Counted from the first letter of the stretch, positions 1-9,050 are shown. The stretch is 64,000 nt of DNA from UBA6215 sp964484255 (GCA_964484255.1 CAZAEH010000003.1:31094-95093), one strand, 5' to 3'. Translations and numbers: made by a program. Notes: generated by a model not told the origin, from the letters alone.

Positions 1-195
1 GGCGCAAGGCAGCATGGCCTCCCGGAACTCAAGTATGCCAATCTCGTTTCGAATGTCAAACAGCTTGAGTTGGCCAGGAAAGAGGCTTTCGGGCTCATGC
101 GGTATGATACCGGACTCAAAAAGCCGGAAAACTCAGGGTTAAGGGAGGTTTTGAGGAGGAAATTCCCGGATGCGGATAACAAGCGGAACGCATAA
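1..195 (+). CDS. recG: RecG helicase, C-terminal fragment
   Basis: The first frame is open from base 1 to a TAA at 193-195 and encodes 64 residues beginning GARQHGLPELKYANL. The pattern GxRQxGLPEL followed by a helical tail with ARKEAF is typical of the extreme C-terminus of RecG, the ATP-dependent helicase that remodels stalled replication forks and Holliday junctions. All helicase motifs lie outside the window. The gene overlaps the next one (rsmD) by 26 bases, and recG next to rsmD-coaD is a common bacterial order. The identification rests on this short tail only. Confidence 0.7.
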   Translation, partial: GARQHGLPELKYANLVSNVKQLELARKEAFGLMRYDTGLKKPENSGLREVLRRKFPDADNKRNA

Positions 196-733
196 AAGCA
201 GGATAATAAAGGCCCCCTCCAACATAAGGCCTACCCTTGATAACGTCAGGAAGGCCATATTCGATATACTCGGCGAGTCCGTGAGGGGTTCAAAGGTATT
301 GGATCTCTTTGCCGGTTCCGGGGCTCTCGGCATAGAGGCTATAAGCAGGGGCGCGGCCTCATGCACGTTCGTGGATAACAGCAGGGCTTCTATCAAGGCG
401 ATAAAAGACAACCTCGGCTTGCTTGGGCTTGTTTCGGGAATACGGGCCCCGTATCCAGCGGCCGTTATATACGCAGATTCTTCCGCAGCCATTGAAAGGC
501 TCTCCAGGGATGCCGCGGCCTTCGATATAGTGTTGATAGACCCGCCTTATTACAAGGATTTGGCCAAAAAAACCTTGTTTTTGCTTGGCGATTATGATAT
601 ATTGTCTGCGACTGGCGTAGCGGTCATAGAGCATTCCAAGCATGATCGGATGCCCGATTCAAGCGGGAGTTTAAAGCTCTTGCGTACTGCCAGGTACGGC
701 GATACGCTGGTTTCATTTTACCGCAAGGATTAA
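170..733 (+). CDS. rsmD: 16S rRNA (guanine966-N2)-methyltransferase RsmD
   Basis: 187 residues, the usual RsmD length. It methylates G966 of 16S rRNA in the small subunit using S-adenosylmethionine. The N-terminus MRITSGTHKSR and the following RPTxDxVRxAIFDIL are the family signature. The SAM-binding motif VLDLFAGSGALGIEA lies near residue 45. The catalytic DPPY motif (IDPPYY) lies near residue 125. The ATG at 170 lies inside the end of recG. The next gene, coaD, starts 10 bases after the stop, so the pair is probably cotranscribed. Confidence 0.93.
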   Translation: MRITSGTHKSRIIKAPSNIRPTLDNVRKAIFDILGESVRGSKVLDLFAGSGALGIEAISRGAASCTFVDNSRASIKAIKDNLGLLGLVSGIRAPYPAAVIYADSSAAIERLSRDAAAFDIVLIDPPYYKDLAKKTLFLLGDYDILSATGVAVIEHSKHDRMPDSSGSLKLLRTARYGDTLVSFYRKD

Positions 734-743
734 AAGGCAAACC

Positions 744-1223
744 ATGAAGAAAAAAGCGGTCTATCCAGGGACTTTCGATCCGGTCACATACGGTCACATA
801 GATCTGATTAAAAGGGCCCTGAAGATCTTTGATACGGTTGTGATAGCCGTGGCGCGTAATGCCGAAAAGAAGCCCCTGTTCAGCGTGGAAGAGAGGCTAT
901 CCATGCTCAGGCAAGCGACTAAGGGCATGAGGGGGGTCGAAATAGAAAGTTTCGACAACCTTGCCGTAGACTATGTCAGGGGAAAAGGCTCCGTTGTCAT
1001 GGTGCGCGGGCTCAGGATGTTGTCGGACTTCGAATATGAGTTCCAGATGGCCCTTACTAACAGGAAACTTGCCCAGGATATAGAGACGATATTCATGATG
1101 CCTTCGGAGTCTTACTCGTACATCTCATCGAAACTTATAAAGGAAGCGTTCGCTTTTGGAGCCGATGTAAAGGATTTTGTCCCGCCTTTCGTCGCCAAAG
1201 CCTTGACGCGCAAACTAAGATGA
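744..1223 (+). CDS. coaD: Phosphopantetheine adenylyltransferase
   Basis: 159 residues, normal length. It catalyses the penultimate step of coenzyme A synthesis, joining ATP and 4'-phosphopantetheine to give dephospho-CoA. The nucleotidyltransferase signature YPGTFDPVTYGHIDLI is at residues 7-22, with the T/HxGH-type motif. The RxLR-type segment VRGLRMLSDFEYEFQ and the later ISSKLIKE (ISSTxxR-like) motif are also present. CoA feeds the acyl-carrier-protein and fatty-acid genes a little downstream. The stop overlaps the start of the DUF177 gene (ATGA at 1220-1223), indicating translational coupling. Confidence 0.96.
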   Translation: MKKKAVYPGTFDPVTYGHIDLIKRALKIFDTVVIAVARNAEKKPLFSVEERLSMLRQATKGMRGVEIESFDNLAVDYVRGKGSVVMVRGLRMLSDFEYEFQMALTNRKLAQDIETIFMMPSESYSYISSKLIKEAFAFGADVKDFVPPFVAKALTRKLR

Positions 1224-1666
1224 AGATAAAGGTCAATGATATACCGCAGGAAGGGTTGACGCTTGAGGAACAGCATGATGCCGCGGCCCTTGACCTGGCA
1301 AGGGACGACCTTAAGTTTGTAACGCCCATAGCATTAAAGGCGTTCATAACGCGCGACAAGGATGATGTCTATGCGCATGTCTCGGCCGGCGGCAGGATAG
1401 AAGCGATATGCGGCCGTTGCCTCGCGGCATACATTATAGATTTCAACAAGGAATTCGATTTCAGCTATGACGTCAAGGGGAAGACTATCCTGGATCTGAC
1501 CGATGATATAAGGCAGGAAATAATATTGGAGTATCCGGTAAAACCCCTTTGCAGCGAAAACTGCAAAGGACTCTGCCAGGTTTGCGGCAAGAACCTGAAC
1601 GAAGGTGATTGCGGGCACAAACCGGATGCGGACAGGTGGAGCGAAGCCAAGAAAAGCGGCAATTAA
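1220..1666 (+). CDS. DUF177 (YceD-type) protein
   Basis: 148 residues. The protein carries the DUF177 pattern: a first cysteine pair in ICGRC near residue 64 and a second cluster, CSENCKGLCQVCGKNLN, near residues 112-128, probably binding a metal. In many bacteria this gene sits directly before rpmF (L32), as here. Its relatives (YceD; plant DUF177A) are linked to 23S rRNA accumulation, so a role in ribosome biogenesis is inferred from family and position. It is translationally coupled to coaD, and only 17 bases separate it from rpmF. Confidence 0.88.
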   Translation: MKIKVNDIPQEGLTLEEQHDAAALDLARDDLKFVTPIALKAFITRDKDDVYAHVSAGGRIEAICGRCLAAYIIDFNKEFDFSYDVKGKTILDLTDDIRQEIILEYPVKPLCSENCKGLCQVCGKNLNEGDCGHKPDADRWSEAKKSGN

Positions 1667-1683
1667 CGAAGGAGAAGAGATAA

Positions 1684-1881
1684 ATGGCACTACCAAAAAG
1701 AAAACATTCAAAAGCAAGGCGTGACAAATCGCGTACCCATCAGGTACTTTCAGCGCCGGCCGTATCTAAATGCCCCCAATGTTTTGCGTATGTAAAATCA
1801 CACCACGCATGCCCCAGCTGCGGTTATTACAAAGGACGCAAAGTCCTTGACGTTAAGGTCAAGGAAGAGAAGAAGAAATGA
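1684..1881 (+). CDS. rpmF: 50S ribosomal protein L32
   Basis: 65 residues beginning MALPKRKHSKARRDKSRTH, the classic basic L32 N-terminus. It has two zinc-type cysteine pairs (CPQC and CPSC, residues about 31-46), so this is the zinc-binding (C+) paralogue type. It is a structural protein of the large subunit. The start has a good ribosome-binding site (AAGGAGAAG, 1669-1677). The order DUF177-rpmF-plsX-fab is widely conserved and couples ribosome and lipid synthesis. The stop overlaps the plsX ATG. Confidence 0.97.
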   Translation: MALPKRKHSKARRDKSRTHQVLSAPAVSKCPQCFAYVKSHHACPSCGYYKGRKVLDVKVKEEKKK

Positions 1882-2870
1882 GGATAGCCGTCGATGGCAT
1901 GGGCGGTGATTATGCCCCGAAGGTAGTTGTCGAAGGGGCGGTCCAAGCCGCGTTAGAGTACGGTTCCGATATAATTTTGGTGGGAGACAAGGCCAGGCTT
2001 GAGGCCGAACTCAAGAAGATAGGCCATGTCCCTTCCAATGTAAGAATACACCATGCTTCCGAGGTCATAGACATGCATGAGCCCGGCGCAGCCAGTGCCA
2101 GGGCTAAAAAGGATTCCTCTATATGCGTTGCAACCGAACTTGCCAAAGAGGGCAAGGCCGATGCCGTTGTATCCGCCGGAAATACGGCAGCCTTTGTAAG
2201 CGCGGCTATGCTGTCTCTCAGGAGGCTTCCGGGAGTGGAACGCCCCGGCATAGCGATACCGTTGCCGTCTATTAAGGGCCCTGTATTACTTATAGATGTG
2301 GGCGCAACTATAAACCCCGAACCCGAGCACCTTATGGGATTCGGTTTGATGGGTGACGTATACGCAAGGCAGATATTCGGGAGGAAAAACCCCTCCATAG
2401 GCCTTCTTAATATAGGGGAAGAATCGTCGAAGGGGCCTGATTACCTAAAAAAGACCCACCAGCTGCTGGAATCAAGCAAGCTTAATTTCAAAGGAAATGC
2501 CGAAGGCAAGGATATCTTTACCGGTGTTTTTGACGTTGTAGTATGCGACGGTTATACCGGTAATGTGGTCCTGAAGGTCTCGGAATCCATAGCTTCTACC
2601 ATAGCGTCCTTCATAAAAGACCAGATCAAGAGAGACCCGTTAAGGATAATCGGCGGATTATTGACCAAGCCGGCATTGGAAGCCGTGAAGAAGCAGATAG
2701 ACTACGCGGAATACGGCGGCGCTCCCCTGTTGGGTGTCAACGGGATATGCATAATAAGCCATGGGCGTTCTTCAGCCAAGGCTATAAAGAACGCCATAAG
2801 GGTTGCCGGGGAATTCGTAGACCACAAGGTAAACAGTCACATCCTCGATTCGATAAACAATCCCAAATGA
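1878..2870 (+). CDS. plsX: Phosphate acyltransferase PlsX
   Basis: 330 residues, typical length. PlsX converts acyl-ACP to acyl-phosphate, the acyl donor for PlsY in phospholipid synthesis, at the cytoplasmic face of the membrane. Visible signatures are the start MRIAVDGMGGDYAP, the SAGNTAA motif near residue 100, GVERPGIA, and the C-terminal YAEYGGAPLLGVNG. It starts at an ATGA overlap with rpmF and ends with TGA overlapping the fabH start codons, so it belongs to the same tight lipid operon. Confidence 0.97.
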   Translation: MRIAVDGMGGDYAPKVVVEGAVQAALEYGSDIILVGDKARLEAELKKIGHVPSNVRIHHASEVIDMHEPGAASARAKKDSSICVATELAKEGKADAVVSAGNTAAFVSAAMLSLRRLPGVERPGIAIPLPSIKGPVLLIDVGATINPEPEHLMGFGLMGDVYARQIFGRKNPSIGLLNIGEESSKGPDYLKKTHQLLESSKLNFKGNAEGKDIFTGVFDVVVCDGYTGNVVLKVSESIASTIASFIKDQIKRDPLRIIGGLLTKPALEAVKKQIDYAEYGGAPLLGVNGICIISHGRSSAKAIKNAIRVAGEFVDHKVNSHILDSINNPK

Positions 2871-3850
2871 TGAAGACAAAAGCCGGAATTATAGGTCTGG
2901 GGGCATATCTGCCCGAGAAGGTCATGACCAATGCCGATCTCGAGAAAATTGTAGAGACTTCGGATGAGTGGATCCGCACAAGGACAGGTATATCCGAGAG
3001 GAGGATAGCTCATAAAGAAGAGACTACCTCGGACCTGGCCGCGCACGCCGCCCGCATGGCCCTCAAGGATGCAAAGCTTGAGCCTGAGGATATAGAGCTT
3101 ATCATACTCGCCACTATAACGCCGGATATGCCTTTTCCGGCTACAAGCTGTTTCGTGCAGGCCAAACTTGGGGCGAAGAACGCAGCTTGTTTTGACATCA
3201 ACGCGGCTTGTTCGGGCTTTATCCACGAGCTTACGATAGCCCAGCAGTTCATCGAGACGGGGATGTATAAAAGGATACTTGTCATAGGCGTTGAACTGTT
3301 GTCGCGTTTTATAGATTGGAATGACCGTTCGACGTGTGTCTTGTTCGGTGACGGGGCAGGTGCCGCTGTCATAGCGCCCGTTGAGTCGGGAGGACTTTTG
3401 TCATCTTATCTCGGTGCGGACGGGACCAAAAGCAGGCTGCTTATGTTCCCGGCAGGGGGCTCAGTCAATCCGGCTTCGCATGAGACCGTAACACAAGGAT
3501 TGCATTTCCTTAAGATGGAAGGCAACGAGGTCTTCAAGAATGCGGTACGGGTCATGACCGATGCAGTGAACAAGGCCATCGAAAGAGCCGGGCTTACGAC
3601 GAAGGATATCGATTGTATAATACCTCACCAGGCCAACAGGAGGATAATAGAAGCCGTTATTGAACGCGTGGGTATAGCTTCCGATAAGGCGTTCGTAAAC
3701 GTGGAAAGATACGGGAATATGTCGGCGGCTTCCGCTATAGTTGCCTTGTATGAAGCCGTAAAAGAAGGCAGGGTAAAGAAGGGCGATAAGGTGCTTATGG
3801 TCGCTTTCGGCAGCGGTTTTGTATGGGGGTCATGCGTCATAGAATGGTAG
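2867..3850 (+). CDS. fabH: 3-oxoacyl-ACP synthase III (FabH)
   Basis: 327 residues from the ATG at 2867, which overlaps the plsX stop. A start further upstream would only add plsX-derived out-of-frame residues. FabH starts fatty-acid synthesis by condensing acetyl-CoA (or a branched acyl-CoA) with malonyl-ACP. The catalytic triad is visible: Cys in NAACSGF (residue about 112), His in IIPHQANRRII and Asn in ERYGNMSAAS. The N-terminal GLGAYLPEKVMTN and SDEWIRTRTGI are classic. The gene ends inside the start region of fabD. Confidence 0.96.
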   Translation: MMKTKAGIIGLGAYLPEKVMTNADLEKIVETSDEWIRTRTGISERRIAHKEETTSDLAAHAARMALKDAKLEPEDIELIILATITPDMPFPATSCFVQAKLGAKNAACFDINAACSGFIHELTIAQQFIETGMYKRILVIGVELLSRFIDWNDRSTCVLFGDGAGAAVIAPVESGGLLSSYLGADGTKSRLLMFPAGGSVNPASHETVTQGLHFLKMEGNEVFKNAVRVMTDAVNKAIERAGLTTKDIDCIIPHQANRRIIEAVIERVGIASDKAFVNVERYGNMSAASAIVALYEAVKEGRVKKGDKVLMVAFGSGFVWGSCVIEW

Positions 3851-4779
3851 ATACTGCCATAATTTTCCCGGGACAGGGCGCCCAGTATGTCGGAATGGGC
3901 AGGGAGCTATACGGGCAATTCCCCTCTTCAAAGGTCATCTTCGAAAAAGCCAATAACATCCTCGGTTTTGATATAGCAAAATTATGTTTCGAAGGGCCCA
4001 AGGAGGAGTTGACAAGGACGGATATATGCCAGCCGGCTATATTGACGGCTTCGATAGCCGCACTGAGGGCCCTTGAATCGGTTCTTGAGATCCCGGTTGT
4101 CCCGAAGGCCGTGTTGGGACTCAGTCTTGGTGAGTATACCGCGCTCGTTGCGGCCGGTTCGATGTCTTTTGACGATGCAGTAGCGCTTGTAAGAAAACGC
4201 GGCCAATTCATGGAAGAGGCCTCGAAACAGAATCCCGGGACCATGGCTTCGGTAATAGGCCTTTCACTGGAAGAGACCAGGAAAGTATGCATGGAAACGG
4301 GCGCAGAGATAGCTAACCTGAACTCCCCGGGCCAAATAGTGATATCAGGAACGAAGGTTAATGTGGAGGCGGCTTCCAGTTCAGCCAGGCAGAGAGGGGC
4401 AAGGAAGGTTATCCCGCTTGATGTAAGCGGCGCTTTCCATTCAAGCCTTATGGAGCCTGCGGCATTGAAACTTGCCGCTGAAGTAGATAAGGTCGAAATA
4501 AAGCCGCCCAAGATACCGGTTGTAACGAATGTCAATGCCGGTTTCGAGGAGTCTCCGGATGAGATAAAGTCCAATCTCGTAGCCCAAGTGAAATCGTCCG
4601 TGCTTTGGGAGGATTCCATAAAGGCGCTTTCCGGGCGCGGGATAAAAAGATATATAGAAGTGGGCCCGGGCAAGGTCCTGGCGGGATTGCTAAGAAGGAT
4701 AGATCCTACGCTTGAATGCCTTAACGTAGAGGCATCTTCCGATGTCTTGTCCGTGAAAGATGCTTTATTGCATGAGTAA
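3844..4779 (+). CDS. fabD: Malonyl-CoA:ACP transacylase (FabD)
   Basis: 311 residues from the ATG at 3844 (MVDTAIIFPGQGAQYVGM), which matches the family start. In-frame ATGs at 3823 and 3832 would add 4-7 unconserved residues and cannot be excluded, because the one at 3832 has a GGGGG before it. FabD loads malonyl groups onto ACP for chain extension. The nucleophile elbow GLSLGEYTAL (near residue 90) and the catalytic His in GAFHSSLM (near residue 200) are present. It overlaps the fabH stop and is followed by fabG after 15 bases. Confidence 0.95.
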   Translation: MVDTAIIFPGQGAQYVGMGRELYGQFPSSKVIFEKANNILGFDIAKLCFEGPKEELTRTDICQPAILTASIAALRALESVLEIPVVPKAVLGLSLGEYTALVAAGSMSFDDAVALVRKRGQFMEEASKQNPGTMASVIGLSLEETRKVCMETGAEIANLNSPGQIVISGTKVNVEAASSSARQRGARKVIPLDVSGAFHSSLMEPAALKLAAEVDKVEIKPPKIPVVTNVNAGFEESPDEIKSNLVAQVKSSVLWEDSIKALSGRGIKRYIEVGPGKVLAGLLRRIDPTLECLNVEASSDVLSVKDALLHE

Positions 4780-4794
4780 AGAGAGGAGACGGCT

Positions 4795-5535
4795 ATGATA
4801 TTTAAGGACAGGGTTTGCTTAATAACCGGAGGGGCGAGGGGGATAGGCAGGGAAATAGCCCTGGCTTTTGCGAAAGAAGGCTGCGACATAGTCCTTTGCG
4901 ACGTGAATCAGGATGCCTTGGACTCCACGAGCAAGGAGATAGAGTCCTTGGGGCGCAAGAGTGCCACTTTTGTCGTAGACGTGACCAACCTCTCGCAGGT
5001 CGAGGATATGGTCAATAAGACGCTTGACAAATTTCAGAAAATCGATATACTGATTAACAACGCAGGCATAACCAGAGACGCTTTGATTGTCCGCATGAGC
5101 GAGCAGGAGTTCGATTCAGTAATTGCCGTAAACCTAAAGGGGACATTTAATTGCACAAAGGCGATCTCAAAGGTTATGATGAGGCAGCGTTACGGTAAGA
5201 TAGTTTCCATCGCCTCGATAATCGGTATAATGGGCAATGCCGGGCAGGCCAATTATGCGGCCTCTAAGGCGGGGATAATAGGGATCACAAAGAGCGTAGC
5301 GAAAGAACTGGCATCAAGGAACGTTAACGTGAATGCTATCGCTCCGGGCTTCATAGCCACAGACATGACCGCAAAGCTTCCTGAAAACGTGAAAGCCCAG
5401 ATGCTGTCGATGATCCCATTAAATAGATTCGGTAAAGCGAGCGACGTAGCTGAACTGGCGATGTTCCTGGCATCTGACGCGTCGTCATACATAACAGGAC
5501 AGGTAATAAAGATTGACGGCGGGATGGTCATGTAG
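4795..5535 (+). CDS. fabG: 3-oxoacyl-ACP reductase (FabG)
   Basis: 246 residues, a short-chain dehydrogenase. It reduces 3-ketoacyl-ACP with NADPH. The cofactor loop TGGARGIG is at residues 10-17, NNAG near residue 86, the catalytic Ser near residue 138 and YAASKAG near residue 151. The PGFIATDMT segment and the C-terminal GQVIKIDGGMVM are diagnostic of FabG rather than other SDRs. It has a strong ribosome-binding site (AGAGGAG at 4781-4787) and lies between fabD and acpP in the standard order. Confidence 0.96.
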   Translation: MIFKDRVCLITGGARGIGREIALAFAKEGCDIVLCDVNQDALDSTSKEIESLGRKSATFVVDVTNLSQVEDMVNKTLDKFQKIDILINNAGITRDALIVRMSEQEFDSVIAVNLKGTFNCTKAISKVMMRQRYGKIVSIASIIGIMGNAGQANYAASKAGIIGITKSVAKELASRNVNVNAIAPGFIATDMTAKLPENVKAQMLSMIPLNRFGKASDVAELAMFLASDASSYITGQVIKIDGGMVM

Positions 5536-5559
5536 TCAACCCAACAAGGAGGAGAGTAC

Positions 5560-5805
5560 ATGTCGGCTGTTGCAGATAAAGTTAGAGAGATAATAGCGAA
5601 GCAGTTAGGTGTGAAGCTGGAAGAAGTTACCCCCCAGGCGACGTTCATAGATGACCTTGGCGCGGATTCGCTCGATACGGTCGAGATCGTCATGGCGCTT
5701 GAGGAAGAGTTCAAGGCAGAGATACCCGATGAGGACGCCGAGAAGATGAAGACAGTAGGCGAAGCCATCAAGTATATAGAAGAAAAGACCGGAAACAAGG
5801 CCTAA
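5560..5805 (+). CDS. acpP: Acyl carrier protein
   Basis: 81 residues, acidic, with the phosphopantetheine attachment site in DDLGADSLDTVEIVMALEE (Ser near residue 38). It carries growing acyl chains as thioesters and supplies PlsX and the Fab enzymes encoded around it. It is preceded by one of the strongest ribosome-binding sites in the window (AAGGAGGAGAG), consistent with an abundant protein. It lies 24 bases after fabG and 9 bases before fabF. Confidence 0.97.
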   Translation: MSAVADKVREIIAKQLGVKLEEVTPQATFIDDLGADSLDTVEIVMALEEEFKAEIPDEDAEKMKTVGEAIKYIEEKTGNKA

Positions 5806-5814
5806 TACAGCTTA

Positions 5815-7062
5815 ATGGAGAGAAGAAGAGTAGTAGTAACGGGCCTTGGAGCCGTTACACCCGTAGGCAATACCAAGGATGAGTTTTGGACATCCTTGCT
5901 TGCGGGCAAAAGCGGCGCCGGAAGGATTACGCAATTCGATCCCACCGGATTTGACAGCCAGATAGCCTGCGAGGTTAAGGGATTCGATCCCTCCCTTCAT
6001 ATAAGCAATCCGAAGGATATCAGGAGAATGGACCGGTTTGTCCAATTCGCGGTCTGTTGTTCCAAGATGGCCATCGAGGATTCCGGACTTGATATTTCAA
6101 AAGAGGACCCTTACAGGATAGGGGTCCTCGTGGGTTCGGGTATAGGGGGGTTGAAGGTCATACAGGACCAGACCCTCATCTGGAAGGAAAAAGGTCCCTC
6201 CAGGCTGGCTCCGTTGCTCATCCCCATGCTTATAGTGAATATGGCGCCCGGCCAGATATCCATCCAGTTCGGCCTGAAAGGCCCGAACTCCTGTGTCGCT
6301 ACTGCATGTGCTACCGGTAATCATTCAATAGGAGAAGCCCTCAGGCTTATACAGCACGGTTACGCCGATGTCATGTTGGCCGGCGGGACAGAGGCGGCGA
6401 TAGTGCCGACGGGAGTCGGAGGTTTTTGCGCGCTTACGGCGCTTTCAAAGAGAAATAACGAACCCGAAAAAGCAAGCAGGCCGTTCGACAAGGACAGGGA
6501 CGGATTTGTTATCGGTGAGGGCTGTGGTATAGCTATGATAGAGTCCCTGGAACACGCGCGGAAGCGCGGGGCTAAGATATATGCCGAGCTGGCCGGTTAC
6601 GGTATGTCCGGCGATGCCTATCACATGACTGCGCCCGACCCTAAAGGGGAAGGGGCCGCGATGTGCATGAGGCTTGCTTTGCAGGATGGAGGATTGACGG
6701 TCGGAGACGTATCATATATAAACGCGCACGGCACCTCCACAGAATTAAATGATAAGATAGAGTCCTTGGCCATAAAGAAGGTATTCGGCGACAGGGCGTA
6801 TAAGATACCCGTCAGCTCGACCAAGTCTATGACGGGCCATTGCCTCGGTGCCGCGGGGGGGATCGAATTTATCGCCTGCACGATGGCCGTAAAGGAGGAT
6901 ATAATACCTCCTACCATGAATTACGAGACGCAGGATCCTGATTGTGATCTCGATTATGTCCCAAATAAAGCAAGGAAGGCCAAGGTGGATGTGGCGATAT
7001 CTAATGCCTTCGGTTTCGGCGGGCACAACGCCTGCGTCGCCGTTAAGAAGTTCCTTCCGTAA
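5815..7062 (+). CDS. fabF: 3-oxoacyl-ACP synthase II (FabF)
   Basis: 415 residues. It is the condensing enzyme for chain elongation. It begins MERRRVVVTGLGAVTPVGN. The active-site Cys is in ATACATGNHSIGEA (near residue 164), and the two catalytic His residues are in NAHGTSTELND (near 304) and TGHCLGAAGG (near 341). A Lys in STKSMTG and the C-terminal NAFGFGGHN are also conserved. It is the last standard gene of the fatty-acid cluster; no fabZ (dehydratase) or fabI/fabK (enoyl reductase) follows. An acyl-CoA dehydrogenase gene begins 26 bases downstream. Confidence 0.97.
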   Translation: MERRRVVVTGLGAVTPVGNTKDEFWTSLLAGKSGAGRITQFDPTGFDSQIACEVKGFDPSLHISNPKDIRRMDRFVQFAVCCSKMAIEDSGLDISKEDPYRIGVLVGSGIGGLKVIQDQTLIWKEKGPSRLAPLLIPMLIVNMAPGQISIQFGLKGPNSCVATACATGNHSIGEALRLIQHGYADVMLAGGTEAAIVPTGVGGFCALTALSKRNNEPEKASRPFDKDRDGFVIGEGCGIAMIESLEHARKRGAKIYAELAGYGMSGDAYHMTAPDPKGEGAAMCMRLALQDGGLTVGDVSYINAHGTSTELNDKIESLAIKKVFGDRAYKIPVSSTKSMTGHCLGAAGGIEFIACTMAVKEDIIPPTMNYETQDPDCDLDYVPNKARKAKVDVAISNAFGFGGHNACVAVKKFLP

Positions 7063-7088
7063 CCCGAATAATTCGCAAAAGGGGTGAT

Positions 7089-8246
7089 ATGATGGATTAT
7101 TTACTTACAGAGCAGCAGATCATGGTGCGCGATCTGGCGCGCAAGATAGCGAAAGAAAAGATCACGCCCGTCGCGGCCGAGCATGATGAAAAAGAGACTT
7201 TTCCCTGGGAGATCATGAAGGTCATGGCGGAATCCGACCTTTGCGGCGTTTACATCGAGGAAAAGTACGGAGGTTTAGGCGGCGGCGCTATGGAGCTTTG
7301 CCTTGTGACCGAAGAACTTTCGCGCGCGTGCGGCGGTATTGCCATATGTTTTGCTGCCACGGCCCTCGGGACGTACCCCATAATATTGTTCGGCAACGAT
7401 GAACAAAAACAGAAATACCTCCCGGATATAGCGAGCGGAAAGAAGCTTGCCGCTTTTGCATTGACCGAGGCCGGCGCAGGCTCTGATGCCGGTGCCATAG
7501 CCACGACAGCCAGGAAAGAGGGCGATCATTATGTCCTTAATGGCGTTAAACAATGGATAACCAACGGCGGTGAAGCGGAAGTCTACACCGTCATAGCGAT
7601 GACCGACAGGGAAAAAGGCGCGCGCGGGGCCAGCGCTTTTATTGTTGAGAAGGGTACGCCGGGCTTCGATTTCGGGAAGAAAGAGAAGAAACTCGGTATA
7701 CGCGCTTCTGCTACCCGTGAACTTGTATTTAATGAATGCAAGATCCCTAAGGCGAATTTGCTGGGGCGCGAAGGTATGGGATTCATTGTAGCGATGAAGA
7801 CTTTTGATAAATCGCGTCCCGGTGTAGCAGCTCAGGCGGTAGGCATCGCCCAGGGGGCTTTGGACCACGCGGTAAAATATTCGCGTGAACGTAAACAATT
7901 CGGCAAGACGATATCGTCGTTCCAGGGGTTGCAGTTCATGCTGGCCGACATGGCTACAGAAGTCGAGGCGGCCCGGGCCCTTACTTATTCGGTTGCCAGG
8001 ATGGTAGATACCGGGGCCAAGGATGTCTCTAAGGTCTCCGCGATGGCCAAACTTTTCGCTTCGGACACGGCGATGAAAGTCACTACCGATGCCATACAGG
8101 TCCTGGGCGGGTACGGTTATATGCGCGATTACCCCGTAGAGAAATATATGCGCGATGCCAAGATAACCCAGATATATGAGGGCACTAACCAGATCCAGCG
8201 CAATGTCATAGCGTTGGAATTACTGAAAGAGCAGTTAAGAGGATGA
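7089..8246 (+). CDS. Acyl-CoA dehydrogenase
   Basis: 385 residues of the short/medium-chain acyl-CoA dehydrogenase family, an FAD enzyme that interconverts acyl-CoA and trans-2-enoyl-CoA and exchanges electrons with ETF. Visible signatures are LTEAGAGSDAGA (near residue 130), QWITNGGEA near 155, RKQFGKTISSFQ, LGGYGYMRDYPVE and the catalytic-base motif IYEGTNQIQRN near residue 366. The substrate chain length cannot be read from sequence. It is translationally coupled to etfB (ATGA at 8243-8246). The ferredoxin-fused EtfA downstream suggests a Bcd-Etf-like complex. ATGs at 7089 and 7092 are equivalent starts. Confidence 0.93.
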   Translation: MMDYLLTEQQIMVRDLARKIAKEKITPVAAEHDEKETFPWEIMKVMAESDLCGVYIEEKYGGLGGGAMELCLVTEELSRACGGIAICFAATALGTYPIILFGNDEQKQKYLPDIASGKKLAAFALTEAGAGSDAGAIATTARKEGDHYVLNGVKQWITNGGEAEVYTVIAMTDREKGARGASAFIVEKGTPGFDFGKKEKKLGIRASATRELVFNECKIPKANLLGREGMGFIVAMKTFDKSRPGVAAQAVGIAQGALDHAVKYSRERKQFGKTISSFQGLQFMLADMATEVEAARALTYSVARMVDTGAKDVSKVSAMAKLFASDTAMKVTTDAIQVLGGYGYMRDYPVEKYMRDAKITQIYEGTNQIQRNVIALELLKEQLRG

Positions 8247-9049
8247 ACATAATAGTTTGCATCAAACAGGTCCCGGACACCCAGGACATAAGGATAAATC
8301 CCGAGACGAACACCCTGATGCGCGAGGGCGTGCAGTCGATAGTCAACCCCTTCGATATGTACGCTATCGAAGAGGCCCTGAGGATAAAAGAAAGGCTTGG
8401 CGCCGCGTCAACGAAAGTGACGGTTTTGAGCATGGGCCCGTCTCAGGCTGAAGAAGCGTTGCGCGAGGCTGTATCCATGGGCGCCGATGAGATGGTCCTT
8501 ATGAGCGATCGCGCTTTTGCGGGTTCGGATACCTGGGCCACGAGTTATACGCTTGCAAAAGGCATACAGAAGCTAGGGAAGTTCGATCTTATCATCTGCG
8601 GCAAACAGGCTATAGACGGGGACACCGCGCAGGTTGGGCCCGGGATCGCGGCTACATTGGATATACCGCAGGTCACATATGTAAAGAAGACCGAGGACAT
8701 AAAAGAAGGCTTGGCCAAGTTCGAGAGGATGACCGAAGAGGGTTATGAAGTCATAGAGACCCCCTTGCCTTGCCTGATAACTGTCGTAAAAGAGATAAAC
8801 ATACCGCGTTTACCGTCGCTTAAGGGGAAGATAAAAGCCAAGCAGTCGAAGGCGGCAGTCCTGGCCGCGAAAGATATAGAGGCTGACCCGGACAGGCTCG
8901 GCCTTAAAGGTTCCCCGACAGTCGTGAAAAAGATCTTTACGCCCCCGAAGAGGACCGGAGGCCAGGTATTGCAGGGAGAGGTCCCTGATATCGTGAATAA
9001 ATTAGCGGATTCCATAAAAGACGTAGTCATATCGGTGAGCAAAACATAA
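8243..9049 (+). CDS. etfB: Electron transfer flavoprotein, beta subunit
   Basis: 268 residues. EtfB forms a heterodimer with EtfA and carries AMP or, in bifurcating forms, a second FAD. It starts MNIIVCIKQVPDTQDIRIN, the universal EtfB start, with VNPFDMYAIEEALRIKE, SMGADEMVLMSD and ICGKQAIDGDTAQVGP following. It overlaps the dehydrogenase stop and is separated from etfA by one base, so the three genes form one unit. Whether this ETF bifurcates electrons cannot be decided from EtfB alone by eye. Confidence 0.94.
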   Translation: MNIIVCIKQVPDTQDIRINPETNTLMREGVQSIVNPFDMYAIEEALRIKERLGAASTKVTVLSMGPSQAEEALREAVSMGADEMVLMSDRAFAGSDTWATSYTLAKGIQKLGKFDLIICGKQAIDGDTAQVGPGIAATLDIPQVTYVKKTEDIKEGLAKFERMTEEGYEVIETPLPCLITVVKEINIPRLPSLKGKIKAKQSKAAVLAAKDIEADPDRLGLKGSPTVVKKIFTPPKRTGGQVLQGEVPDIVNKLADSIKDVVISVSKT

Positions 9050-9050
9050 A

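Noticed and set aside
2747..2866. Upstream start for fabH
   Set aside because: The extra 40 residues are an out-of-frame reading of the plsX end. FabH homology starts at 2867/2870.
3837..4889. A 350-codon open frame on the minus strand
   Set aside because: It lies exactly opposite fabD and the fabG start, has low-complexity Ser/Ala-rich translation and no ribosome site. fabD on the plus strand is certain, so this is a codon-bias shadow.
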